NCBI RefSeq assembly: GCF_016680995.1
Contig: NZ_JAEQMG010000054.1
Span: 1 to 11,596, forward strand
Direction: 5' to 3'
DNA length: 11,596 nt
From: Ruminococcus difficilis
Lineage (GTDB): Bacteria; Bacillota_A; Clostridia; Oscillospirales; Acutalibacteraceae
The notes under the pieces are model-generated. The model saw only the letters and a program-made list of their open reading frames with translations. It had not been told where the DNA came from and did no database searches. A program made the position numbers and the translations under genes. This document shows positions 6,002 to 11,596 of the stretch, piece after piece. Each line of letters opens with the position of its first letter. The stretch's first letter is position 1.

Positions 6002-6508
6002 CTATAAATCAGAATTTTGAACAGGAAAAGTATACATTATTTCCCGAAGATCTTTTCCACCGATATTATCAGTCATGTATTCATTAGAACACCAAAAACC
6101 ATTTTTTTCATAGAACCTTCTTGCACTCCAATTATCCTCTAAAACCCACAGCAAAAGTTTCGTAAATCCAAGCAAGTTTAATACTTCTATACATTTTCTC
6201 AAAAGATGATTACCATAGCCTTTACCTATATAATCAGGCAGAAAATAGATTGAAACGATCTCTCCATATTCGCTGAACTTTTCCCATCTGGATTTGCAGA
6301 AACTTGCAGTTCCGATTATCATTTCATTCTCTATTAATACAAGTGTATAAAGTCCTGTTTTGGTAACGGTGTTTGCCCAGCGACCTTTGGGTATGCTGTT
6401 GAGATAATCTTGCGGAATAATGTCTCTATATGCGTATTTCCAACTGCATTCATATATATTGCTTATTTCAAGGAGATCATCCTCTTGTTGTAAATATCGT
6501 ATTATCAT
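6002..6508 (-). CDS. GNAT family N-acetyltransferase
   Basis: This 168-residue cytosolic enzyme should transfer an acetyl group from acetyl-CoA to an amine; the substrate is unknown. The acetyl-CoA binding motif A is clear: IVSIYFLPDYIGKGYGNHLL (84-103), with the GKGYG pyrophosphate loop at 95-99 following a V-shaped beta-strand. Motif B is LWVLEDNWSARRFYEKNGF (120-138), with the usual N-x-x-A-x-x-F-Y-E-K-x-G-F pattern. The N-terminal half (IRYLQQEDDLLEISNIYECSW) is the typical alpha1/alpha2 region. Length is normal for a stand-alone GNAT. AGTAGG (6520-6515) lies 6 bp ahead of the ATG. It is transcribed alone, opposite to the conjugation genes, with its own promoter and terminator, which makes it look like a self-contained cargo cassette. 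Similar proteins are often loosely annotated as antibiotic or ribosomal-protein acetylases; nothing here decides that. Confidence 0.92.
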   Translation of the reverse strand: MIIRYLQQEDDLLEISNIYECSWKYAYRDIIPQDYLNSIPKGRWANTVTKTGLYTLVLIENEMIIGTASFCKSRWEKFSEYGEIVSIYFLPDYIGKGYGNHLLRKCIEVLNLLGFTKLLLWVLEDNWSARRFYEKNGFWCSNEYMTDNIGGKDLREIMYTFPVQNSDL

Positions 6509-6558
6509 TTTCAGCCTACTTTCTAAATTCCGATTTGAATTTGAAATAATCTATGGCT

Positions 6559-6587
6559 ATTATAGCATATCATAGGTTGTTAGTAAA
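6559..6587 (-). promoter_or_regulatory. Sigma-A promoter of the acetyltransferase gene, extended -10
   Basis: On the minus strand, TTTACT (6587-6582), a 17-bp spacer and TATAAT (6564-6559) form a strong promoter, with TGC directly ahead of the -10 (extended -10). The start codon lies about 50 bp downstream. Confidence 0.75.
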
Positions 6588-6790
6588 GTCCTCCAAAAGC
6601 CTGATAAACAGTGGATTTATCGCAGTTTGCTCACCTTATGCGGACATATGATTTCACATTTTATTATATCGTTCCCGACAGCTCGCAAGGGCAAAGATGA
6701 GGGAAAGAAAAACTGATAACAGATTATAACAAAATGTGGCAATCGGGGAGCTGTGATATATGTGCGAATATTTTTTTGGAGGATTCTATA

Positions 6791-7153
6791 ATGAAACACA
6801 ATTTTGAAATCAGCTATACACAACAGGGCGATTATTTATTACCCGACCTTAAACTACCCGAACAGCCAAAGGTTGAAATCGGCGTTTGGGGCAAGCGGCA
6901 TTTACGCTACATCAAGCAGCACCACAAAATCCGCTATACCAATCTGCTGACGAGCTGCAAGCTCACCGCCTACCTTGCCGACATTAACGAGCAGGCAGAG
7001 GATATGTTCTTTCGGTTAGTAAAACAACTCGCCGAAAAGGAAGGTATAACCGAACAACTCAAAGCGGAAAACCAAATGCTGTGGGTTGCAAGGATGAACA
7101 ATATCCGCAACCGAGCAACAGAGATTGTCAACGCAGAATTGATTTATAGCTGA
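6791..7153 (+). CDS. tnpV: TnpV family transposon-encoded protein
   Basis: This 120-residue protein matches the TnpV family, which accompanies integrative and mobilizable elements in Clostridia; its function is not established. Family landmarks seen: QGDYLLPDL (12-20), GVWGKRHLRYIKQHHKIRYTNLLTS (31-55), LADINEQAEDMFFRLVKQLAEKEG, then LKAENQMLWVARMNNIRNRATEIVNAELIY at the C-terminus. The mix of a basic helical middle and a long helical end suggests a nucleic-acid-binding protein. The ATG at 6791 is chosen over an upstream ATG (6734) because TGGAGGA (6777-6783) sits 7 bp before it and homology begins only here. It is followed by a hairpin and the promoter of the XRE gene. A decayed second copy of its tail lies 1.1 kb downstream. 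Confidence 0.9.
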   Translation: MKHNFEISYTQQGDYLLPDLKLPEQPKVEIGVWGKRHLRYIKQHHKIRYTNLLTSCKLTAYLADINEQAEDMFFRLVKQLAEKEGITEQLKAENQMLWVARMNNIRNRATEIVNAELIYS

Positions 7154-7160
7154 TAAGTAT

Positions 7161-7195
7161 AGCCGCAGGGAGGAATAATACTCAGCCCTGCGGCT
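7161..7195 (+). terminator. Hairpin 3' of tnpV without a T-run
   Basis: AGCCGCAGGG (7161-7170) and CCCTGCGGCT (7186-7195) form a perfect 10-bp stem with a 15-base loop, beginning 8 bp after the tnpV stop. It is followed by GAAAC rather than T's, so termination would be weak. The equivalent hairpin after the tnpV remnant (8379-8416) does have a T-run. Confidence 0.6.
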
Positions 7196-7201
7196 GAAAC
7201 A

Positions 7202-7230
7202 TTGTCAAGCGCTTGTGATTATGGTATAAT
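7202..7230 (+). promoter_or_regulatory. Strong sigma-A promoter with palindromic operator, drives XRE gene
   Basis: TTGTCA (7202-7207), a 17-bp spacer and TATAAT (7225-7230) with TGG just ahead (extended -10). The perfect palindrome CAAGCGCTTG (7206-7215) overlaps the end of the -35 box and runs into the spacer, a classic repressor position. Its AAGCGCTT core resembles LacI/CcpA-type sites, but the outer bases do not fit a good cre site, so autoregulation by the XRE protein is an alternative. Confidence 0.8.
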
Positions 7231-7391
7231 TACGTTATTACCATCATCTTAACAAAAAATCACTTGTTTTAGGAGATTATCAAGACCCGACACACGTGTC
7301 TACCGCATAAAAACGGCATTTTCTCACTTTATGTCGTGTTCAAAAGCTGCGGTTTGAGTTATGATTTGTGTCAGGAAAGGAGAATAACCGT
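7231..7391 (+). promoter_or_regulatory. Long structured 5' leader of the XRE gene
   Basis: About 155 bases separate the predicted transcription start from the ATG at 7392, unusually long beside the roughly 20 bases of the sister PadR promoter. Seen inside: a palindrome GACAC-AC-GTGTC (7289-7300), a possible CATAAA/TTTATG pairing further on, and an AGGAGA near 7271-7276 with no start codon at a usable distance. No known riboswitch is recognised. Confidence 0.4.
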
Positions 7392-7970
7392 ATGGATCAA
7401 AAAAGAATCGGCTCATTCTTACGGGAGCTGAGAACAGAAAAAGGCTTGACGCAGGAACAGCTCGCCGAAAAACTGAACGTTTCGGGCAGGACTGTGTCAC
7501 GCTGGGAAAACGGCAACAATATGCCCGACTTATCAATCATTGTTGAGCTTGCAGATTTTTACGACATTGATATACGCGAGCTTCTTAACGGAGAAAGGAA
7601 AAGTGAGGAAATGAACGAAGATTTAAAAGAAACAACTTTAAAAATGGCAGACTATGCAGAAGCAGAAAAGCAATTACTGACTAAAAGATTATGCATATCC
7701 AGTTTAATTGGATTGCTTTCACTTTTAACTGCATTGGTGTTTGTCGGACTAAAATTTGAGCAAATAAATCCTTTGCTTGAATGTATAGAATATACATGCT
7801 TTGGTCTTGCTGTTGGAGCATTGATTACAGGTATATTCTTTTCCACAGGTGTGCTCGCTAAGATTAGAAACAATCCGGGAGGAAGAAGATTTGCTAAATC
7901 AATCAGTATAATTGCCGCTGTAATAGTAGTTATATGTGTCATTATTTGCGCTGTTTTATCAATTAAATAA
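7392..7970 (+). CDS. XRE-family regulator with C-terminal membrane domain
   Basis: This 192-residue protein joins an N-terminal Cro/CI-type helix-turn-helix (residues 5-60: IGSFLRELRTEKGLTQEQLAEKLNVSGRTVSRWENGNNMPDLSIIVELADFY) to a charged linker (65-98) and three hydrophobic segments at about 102-120, 134-155 and 170-190. The first 60 residues are a textbook DNA-binding domain; the rest should anchor it in the cytoplasmic membrane, a layout known from many Firmicute regulators thought to sense membrane or envelope signals. The ATG at 7392 is preferred over an in-frame GTG at 7368 because AAAGGAG (7376-7382) lies 9 bp ahead. It has its own promoter with a palindrome, so autoregulation is likely. 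No obvious target gene sits beside it except the decayed gene downstream. Confidence 0.9.
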   Translation: MDQKRIGSFLRELRTEKGLTQEQLAEKLNVSGRTVSRWENGNNMPDLSIIVELADFYDIDIRELLNGERKSEEMNEDLKETTLKMADYAEAEKQLLTKRLCISSLIGLLSLLTALVFVGLKFEQINPLLECIEYTCFGLAVGALITGIFFSTGVLAKIRNNPGGRRFAKSISIIAAVIVVICVIICAVLSIK

Positions 7971-8005
7971 CAAGTAATAAAGATACGAATAATATACTAA
8001 TCCTA

Positions 8006-8034
8006 TTGAAAACAAAGCTAAAATGCGATATAAT
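8006..8034 (+). promoter_or_regulatory. Near-consensus promoter ahead of a decayed gene
   Basis: TTGAAA (8006-8011), a 17-bp spacer and TATAAT (8029-8034), with CGA before the -10. It lies 36 bp after the XRE stop and points into a stretch with no intact gene, so it now drives only remnants. Confidence 0.7.
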
Positions 8035-8069
8035 AGCTGTACAAAAAAGTTTATCCAACACGGCTAAAT

Positions 8070-8113
8070 CCTCTCGCTGTTATCAACGCTGATAACAAAA
8101 TGATAACAAGAGG
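8070..8113 (+). other. Mutually exclusive stem-loops in the leader of the decayed gene
   Basis: GTTATCA (8079-8085) can pair with either of two copies of TGATAAC (8090-8096 and 8101-8107). Pairing with the second copy is reinforced by CCTCT (8070-8074) with AGAGG (8109-8113). Two alternative hairpins sharing one arm resemble an attenuator, but no T-run follows. It could equally be an operator with repeated half-sites. Confidence 0.45.
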
Positions 8114-8131
8114 GGATATAGGCAGGAGAAT

Positions 8132-8289
8132 ATGGATATATCAAATAATCAAAAGAACCACAGATAGTACAGATAATAATACCTACACGGAATTGTTTAG
8201 GTGCTATCGAATGGGAGTAACTAACAGTTTAATACATATTATTTGCAGTAGCAGGCAGTGTAGTGGCTGTCTGCTATTATTCTTATTGT
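8132..8289 (+). pseudogene. Decayed small membrane-protein gene
   Basis: AGGAG (8124-8128) precedes ATG 8132, which opens MDISNNQKNHR and then hits a stop. Further along, another frame encodes a hydrophobic helix-like piece (LFAVAGSVVAVCYYSY, about 8233-8283) between stops. A promoter, a ribosome binding site, a plausible N-terminus and a membrane-helix remnant in different frames suggest a gene broken by indels. No family is recognised, and chance is possible. Confidence 0.35.
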
Positions 8290-8371
8290 CCGTAACCAAA
8301 CAGCTCAAAGCCGACAACCAAATGCTGTGGGTGCAACGAAGATTGTAAATGCAGAGTTGATTTACACCTGA
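8290..8371 (+). pseudogene. Remnant of a second tnpV (C-terminal tail with internal deletion)
   Basis: The sequence from about 8290 closely parallels the end of the intact tnpV: TKQLKADNQMLWV matches TEQLKAENQMLWV. It then jumps straight to nucleotides encoding IVNAELIYT and the stop at 8369-8371, skipping the segment for MNNIRNRAT. Repeated GCAA motifs in the intact copy (around 7089-7121) could have guided the deletion. The remaining junction is out of frame (RL then stop), so nothing functional is made. Confidence 0.8.
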
Positions 8372-8378
8372 TCAGCAC

Positions 8379-8416
8379 AGCCGCCAAGCTGGATATTTCC
8401 TGCTTGGCGGTTTTTT
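8379..8416 (+). terminator. Rho-independent terminator after the tnpV remnant
   Basis: CCGCCAAGC (8381-8389) and GCTTGGCGG (8402-8410) form a perfect 9-bp stem, extended by A-T and G-T pairs, with a 12-base loop and six T's (8411-8416). It insulates the downstream PadR promoter, whose -35 begins 3 bp after the T-run. Confidence 0.9.
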
Positions 8417-8419
8417 CTA

Positions 8420-8469
8420 TTGACATATGCGACGGACGATATTATAATTATGTTACTATTAGTAATATC
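8420..8469 (+). promoter_or_regulatory. Consensus promoter with nested inverted repeats for the PadR-hydrolase operon
   Basis: TTGACA (8420-8425), a 17-bp spacer and TATAAT (8443-8448) is a perfect sigma-A promoter. TTACT-ATT-AGTAA (8453-8465) covers the expected transcription start, and GATATTA (8438-8444) with TAATATC (8463-8469) forms an outer pair around the -10. Such symmetry fits binding of a dimeric repressor, most simply PadR autorepression, though the classic ATGT-N8-ACAT PadR site is not seen. Confidence 0.88.
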
Positions 8470-8475
8470 GGAGGG

Positions 8476-9042
8476 GTGGATACGGACTATATTATTCTTG
8501 GTTTGCTGATACTAAGCAACAGGACAATTTATCAATTGAGAAGCCGGATTGATAAAGGGCTGAATATTATGTACAGCAGCAGCACAGGGAGTATACAAGC
8601 GGCTATTAAAAAACTCCTTAATAACGGATACATTGATTACCGTGATATTCAGGATAATGGAAAGAAAAAAAAAGAATACTATATTACCGACGCCGGCAGA
8701 CAGGAATTTAACACCTGGATTAACAGCCCCATTGATTCTGCGGGGATAAAGTGTCCCGAACTATCGAAAATTTATTTTATGGGCTTTTCAAAACAGAAAA
8801 AACGTTTTGAAAATACTCAGGAGTACATTACCGAATTAAAGAATAAATATGATTCATTGAAGATGATTTGCGATGAATCAGAATTATTTATGCACTCAAA
8901 CAATTACGATAATTTAGATAAAGAAGCGAAAGATATTATTTTTTTTCAGCTTGCAACCGCACGCTTTGGGCGTGATTTAATGTCTTTTGCAATCAAGTGG
9001 TACGAACAATTTCTAATTGAAATGAGGAAATCTGATGAATAG
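8476..9042 (+). CDS. PadR-family transcriptional regulator
   Basis: This 188-residue protein has the PadR N-terminal winged helix: DYIILGLLILSNRTIYQLRSRID (4-26), a recognition region MYSSSTGSIQAAIKKLLNNGYIDYRD (32-57) and the wing KKKKEYYITDAGRQEFNTWI (63-82). The C-terminal part (95-185) is helical and probably the dimerisation arm of the Vir_act_alpha_C type. PadR proteins usually repress a neighbouring detoxification or transport gene until a ligand binds. The frame is open further upstream, but the promoter lies there, so GTG 8476 is the likely start; GGAGG (8470-8474) is unusually close to it, so the true start is somewhat uncertain. It overlaps the hydrolase gene by 8 bp, so the two are one operon. 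Confidence 0.85.
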   Translation: MDTDYIILGLLILSNRTIYQLRSRIDKGLNIMYSSSTGSIQAAIKKLLNNGYIDYRDIQDNGKKKKEYYITDAGRQEFNTWINSPIDSAGIKCPELSKIYFMGFSKQKKRFENTQEYITELKNKYDSLKMICDESELFMHSNNYDNLDKEAKDIIFFQLATARFGRDLMSFAIKWYEQFLIEMRKSDE

Positions 9043-10015
9043 ACAAAGAAAAGCAATCATAGAAGCAAACAAAGTATCAACTGTTGAAGAGTTCATTTTG
9101 GGCGGTTATCCGCAGAAGGTGCTGATAGAAGGAAAAACGAAAGATCTTCCGGTAGTGATTACGCTGCACGGCGGTCCGGGTTCGCCGATTCCGTTCTGCG
9201 TCGGCGCAAGAGGCTTGTTTCCCGAATTTACGGATAAATGTATTCTTGTGTCTTGGGATCAATACGGCTGCGGTATCAATAATGCAAAGCTGTCCGACGA
9301 TATATCTATTAATGACTTTGTAAATATGACCATTGAGTTAATTAAGAAAATCAAAAAAAGATTCCCTCAAAATGCTGTTTGGCTTTTGGGAATGTCTTGG
9401 GGATCGGTTTTATCTGCAATGGTTGCACAAAGGTCTCCTGAATTGATTGATGGGGTGATTACATACGGTCAGGTGCTCTATCAGCTGATGCAAAGTCAAG
9501 AAACAATAGACGCGCTGATGAAATCCAAAGCGCCCGAAAAAATAAAAGCCGAAATCAAAGCCGCCGTCAATTCCAAATCAACCGATAAAAAGACGGTAAT
9601 GAAGCTGAGCGCCGCAATAAAAAAATATACATACGGCTACAACAATCCAAACGAGCCCAAAGCCGAGGTGGGTAAAATTATACGCGGTATTTTGACAAGT
9701 CCCGATTACAAATTCAAAGATTTTAAAGCAATTGTAATGAACGGTTATATGAAAAACACAAGTCTTATTACGGAGTTGTCAGAGCTTGATTTGCGCGAAA
9801 CGCTTAAAAACGTGTCTGTCCCGTATCACATCATACAGGGAGAAACAGATATTGTAACTTGCACAAACAGTATTGTATCCTTCGTTGAAGAATCTGATAA
9901 TCCTTATCTTACTTGCAAAGTCATACCCAACAGCGCACATATCCCTGGTGTGAACGGAATGCAGGCTGTGTTTGAAGAGATACGCAAATTGAATATTAAA
10001 GGAAATAATGTATAA
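9035..10015 (+). CDS. Alpha/beta hydrolase, proline iminopeptidase-like
   Basis: This 326-residue protein is an alpha/beta-fold hydrolase with the HGGPG oxyanion motif (45-49) typical of the prolyl aminopeptidase (S33) group, the nucleophile elbow GMSWGS (119-124, Ser121), a probable acid Asp272 in IIQGETD and a catalytic His302 in NSAHIPG. A variable cap domain lies at about 145-245. There is no signal peptide, so it acts in the cytosol, probably on a small peptide, amide or ester. GAGG (9024-9027) lies 7 bp before the ATG. Pairing with a PadR regulator suggests induction by a toxic or signalling molecule, perhaps the enzyme's own substrate; this is inference. It could instead be an epoxide hydrolase- or lactonase-like enzyme. 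No clear plus-strand terminator with a T-run follows. Confidence 0.88.
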   Translation: MNRQRKAIIEANKVSTVEEFILGGYPQKVLIEGKTKDLPVVITLHGGPGSPIPFCVGARGLFPEFTDKCILVSWDQYGCGINNAKLSDDISINDFVNMTIELIKKIKKRFPQNAVWLLGMSWGSVLSAMVAQRSPELIDGVITYGQVLYQLMQSQETIDALMKSKAPEKIKAEIKAAVNSKSTDKKTVMKLSAAIKKYTYGYNNPNEPKAEVGKIIRGILTSPDYKFKDFKAIVMNGYMKNTSLITELSELDLRETLKNVSVPYHIIQGETDIVTCTNSIVSFVEESDNPYLTCKVIPNSAHIPGVNGMQAVFEEIRKLNIKGNNV

Positions 10016-10151
10016 ACATTTAAACTCACCTGTAACGCAAAAAATCTTATGCTAATGATATTACCCTAATAATCAAGTTTTGCTCCTTAGAGAGCGCATA
10101 AACAGTACCTTTTGAAGTCTAAAAGCGTGACATATCATCAATAAAAAATTT

Positions 10152-10187
10152 AGCCGACGGAGCTTTGAATAGAAAACTCCGTCGGCT
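10152..10187 (-). terminator. Terminator of the relaxase gene, possibly bidirectional
   Basis: AGCCGACGGAG (10152-10162) and CTCCGTCGGCT (10177-10187) form a perfect 11-bp stem with a 14-base loop, 8 bp past the relaxase stop. On the minus strand it is followed by AAATTTTTT (T-run complementary to 10143-10148); on the plus strand only TTTG follows. It may also slow transcripts leaving the hydrolase gene. The rest of 10016-10151 shows nothing recognisable. Confidence 0.82.
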
Positions 10188-10195
10188 TTGTCGTG

Positions 10196-11593
10196 CTATC
10201 TTTCGATGTCTTGGGAACGGCGGTTGCGGTTGCGGCGCTGTTTGCTCTCCGCTTGAAGCTGTTTGAGCCTGTTTCTCACGCTCTGCTTTTCGGGCGGTGG
10301 GGATTGCCTGTCAGGGGCTTGGTTGGATTTCACCTTGCGTTCCCATTCGGACAGGTCACGGCGGTATTGCTCGACAATCTCGGTTGCTTTTTTGAAAGCG
10401 GCTATAAATACCTGTGTATCAGGATAGCCGTCGCCTTGTAATATCGTCGGGATTGCGTCCAGCTTGGCGGCAATGGTTTTCTCCGTCTGCTGAATCTTCT
10501 GCTCTAATGCCTTGCGCTCCTTGCCCTTGAACAAACCTTTTATTTCGGCAAGTTGCGCTTGCAGCTTTGGTAGCTCCACGTCTTGCAGTCGGCGAATCGC
10601 CGCCGCTTCGTCCTGCAACTTTATCATCAGCTTTTGCATAACACGGTATTCGTCCATATCAATGCTCAGCACAGGCTTGGGTGTCAACTGCTGTGTGCGG
10701 ATCATATCCCGCAACAGCTCCTTCGCCTTACCGACAATCGAGCGGAACAGCTTTGGCAGCCAACCGTTTTGTTTAATGGATTCACTTGTTCTCTCTTGAA
10801 TCTCCTCCTTTTTCACGGCGAGGATTTTGACTTCCTCAATACCCGACACCAGCGCCAAATCAGCGGTGCGGTTCCATTCCTGCCTTGCGGCGTTATCAGC
10901 TTCAATCTCCGCCGCCCTCGGATTGTTCTTGCCTATTTTCTTGGTTGGTAGATAGACGCTTTCGCCGTCAAACACCTTTAGCTTGTGTTCTGGATTGTCA
11001 ACGCCCTTGTTTATGAGGTCAGTGTAAAATGCCTTGACCTCCTGCAAGAACGGCTCGCCCTTGAATTGTTTGTCCTTGAAGGTGAATAAATGCTGTTCGT
11101 AAACCTCACCCTTTTTGATAATCGTGCAGCCCTTGCGGAGCTTGCCGCTTTCGTCCACAATCTCTTTCTTGGTACGGACACGCTTGCCCTGTTCGTTGTA
11201 AAAGAGATTGCGTGAAGCGGTTTTGATTTCGGGTTGCTCCAATAACCGGCGCTCGCTAAATATCAGGTGAATGTGGTAGTTGGTCTTGCGCTTGTTGTGA
11301 TGAAGCGCCGAGACGCACTCCACATTGTACCGCTTGCGGAATTCGTCCGTAAAGCTCTCCAACACTTGCTGAGGATTTAGCCTTGTATATTCTTCGGGAA
11401 GCGCAATAATCAGCTCCCTCGCTTCAATGCACTTTCCCTCAACATTACTGCGCTTGAACTCAATTTGCGCCTCTTTGGCAAGGGCAGACCAAAACGCCGA
11501 ATCGGCGGTTTGATAGGTGGCGTAAAGATTCTCCTGCCGTGCGTGGCTGGTGATATAGTTGATTCTTCCTTTGACATTAGACAGCTTCGACAT
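10196..11593 (-). CDS. MobA/MobL family relaxase (mobilization nuclease)
   Basis: This 465-residue protein would nick one DNA strand at an origin of transfer and stay linked to it during mobilization. The N-terminal domain (about 1-230) matches the MobA/MobL family: SKLSNVKGRINYITS at the start, GKCIEARELIIALPEEY (53-69), and the metal-binding histidines of the HUH fold in HHNKRKTNYHIHLIFSER (98-115; H107 and H109). Candidate nicking tyrosines are Y24 and Y27. It continues with RTKKEIVDESGKLRKGCTIIKKGEVYE (140-166) and YLPTKKIGKNNPRAAEIE (214-231). The C-terminal half is helical, with a likely coiled coil at 315-380 and a very basic end (440-465). The ATG sits 3 bp from the window edge, so its ribosome binding site is not visible and a slightly longer N-terminus cannot be excluded. 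No coupling protein is visible, so a helper element would be needed. Confidence 0.9.
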   Translation of the reverse strand: MSKLSNVKGRINYITSHARQENLYATYQTADSAFWSALAKEAQIEFKRSNVEGKCIEARELIIALPEEYTRLNPQQVLESFTDEFRKRYNVECVSALHHNKRKTNYHIHLIFSERRLLEQPEIKTASRNLFYNEQGKRVRTKKEIVDESGKLRKGCTIIKKGEVYEQHLFTFKDKQFKGEPFLQEVKAFYTDLINKGVDNPEHKLKVFDGESVYLPTKKIGKNNPRAAEIEADNAARQEWNRTADLALVSGIEEVKILAVKKEEIQERTSESIKQNGWLPKLFRSIVGKAKELLRDMIRTQQLTPKPVLSIDMDEYRVMQKLMIKLQDEAAAIRRLQDVELPKLQAQLAEIKGLFKGKERKALEQKIQQTEKTIAAKLDAIPTILQGDGYPDTQVFIAAFKKATEIVEQYRRDLSEWERKVKSNQAPDRQSPPPEKQSVRNRLKQLQAESKQRRNRNRRSQDIER

Positions 11594-11596
11594 TTG

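Noticed and set aside
6734..6790. Upstream ATG extension of tnpV
   Set aside because: No ribosome binding site ahead of it, and the ATG at 6791 has an excellent one at the right distance; the TnpV similarity starts there.
7201..7218. Catabolite repression (cre) site at the XRE promoter
   Set aside because: The AAGCGCTT core fits, but the outer TG and CA positions of the cre consensus do not.
6636..7310. TTATGCGG (6636-6643) and its inverted copy CCGCATAA (7303-7310) flanking tnpV, as possible element ends
   Set aside because: Only 8 bp match and the similarity does not extend; chance is likely, and no target duplication was seen.
7368..7391. GTG start eight codons upstream for the XRE gene
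   Set aside because: It overlaps the clear AAAGGAG that serves the ATG at 7392.
8404..8475. In-frame extension of the PadR gene upstream of GTG 8476
   Set aside because: It would run through the terminator T-run and the consensus promoter, so it cannot be translated from that promoter; PadR homology begins at about 8479.
10193..10951. Long plus-strand frames opposite the relaxase gene
   Set aside because: They are mirror frames of a well-supported gene, with no ribosome binding sites and Cys/Ser/Arg/Leu-rich compositions typical of antisense translation.
1..11596. CRISPR array, tRNA or rRNA genes, integrase or recombinase gene
   Set aside because: No regularly spaced repeats of CRISPR size, no cloverleaf or rRNA-like stretch, and no serine or tyrosine recombinase motifs were found in any frame.

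Overview
The window looks like accessory DNA from a low-to-mid GC gut-type Firmicute, most likely Clostridia of the Oscillospiraceae/Lachnospiraceae kind. That reading rests on the gene families present (TnpV, a MobA/MobL relaxase, a Cys-rich VLP-type protein, a VirB4 ATPase and an ArdA-like protein), on AGGAGG-type ribosome binding sites, and on several near-consensus sigma-A promoters with 17-bp spacers. No tRNA, rRNA, CRISPR array or integrase gene is visible.

Layout from left to right. (1) The 3' part of a GC-richer, probably resident, membrane/zinc-ribbon gene (1-507). (2) A 540-bp AT-rich gap with several palindromes, then a two-gene ABC-2 exporter (1052-2768). (3) A damaged conjugation module on the + strand: an acidic ArdA-like antirestriction protein, the N-terminal stub of a second protein, the C-terminal two thirds of a VirB4-type ATPase in another frame, and a cysteine-rich VLP-type protein (2841-5646). 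(4) A gene-free 355-bp stretch (5647-6001) with a long stem-loop, an 11-bp direct repeat and three families of short phased repeats, resembling a transfer or replication control region. (5) A GNAT acetyltransferase cassette on the minus strand with its own promoter and terminator. (6) A TnpV-linked region: intact tnpV, hairpin, promoter and an XRE regulator with a membrane domain; then a decayed gene, a deleted tnpV tail, a terminator, a consensus promoter, and a PadR regulator overlapping an alpha/beta hydrolase. (7) A convergent MobA/MobL relaxase (11593-10196, minus) with a strong terminator at its end.

The parts read as nested or fused mobile elements. The + strand conjugation genes are incomplete and probably no longer transfer DNA alone. 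The relaxase at the right belongs to a mobilizable element that would need a helper. Between them sit small autonomous cargo units (ABC exporter, acetyltransferase, XRE membrane protein, PadR/hydrolase), most with their own promoter.

The most striking signal is that the two tnpV tails (7141-7230 and 8355-8448) are followed by the same architecture at identical offsets: a hairpin starting 8 bp after the stop, a -35 box at +49 and a -10 box at +72, each promoter feeding a different regulator gene. This suggests that tnpV tail, hairpin and promoter form a duplicated docking module onto which cargo is attached. No complete, clearly new defence or biosynthetic system is evident.
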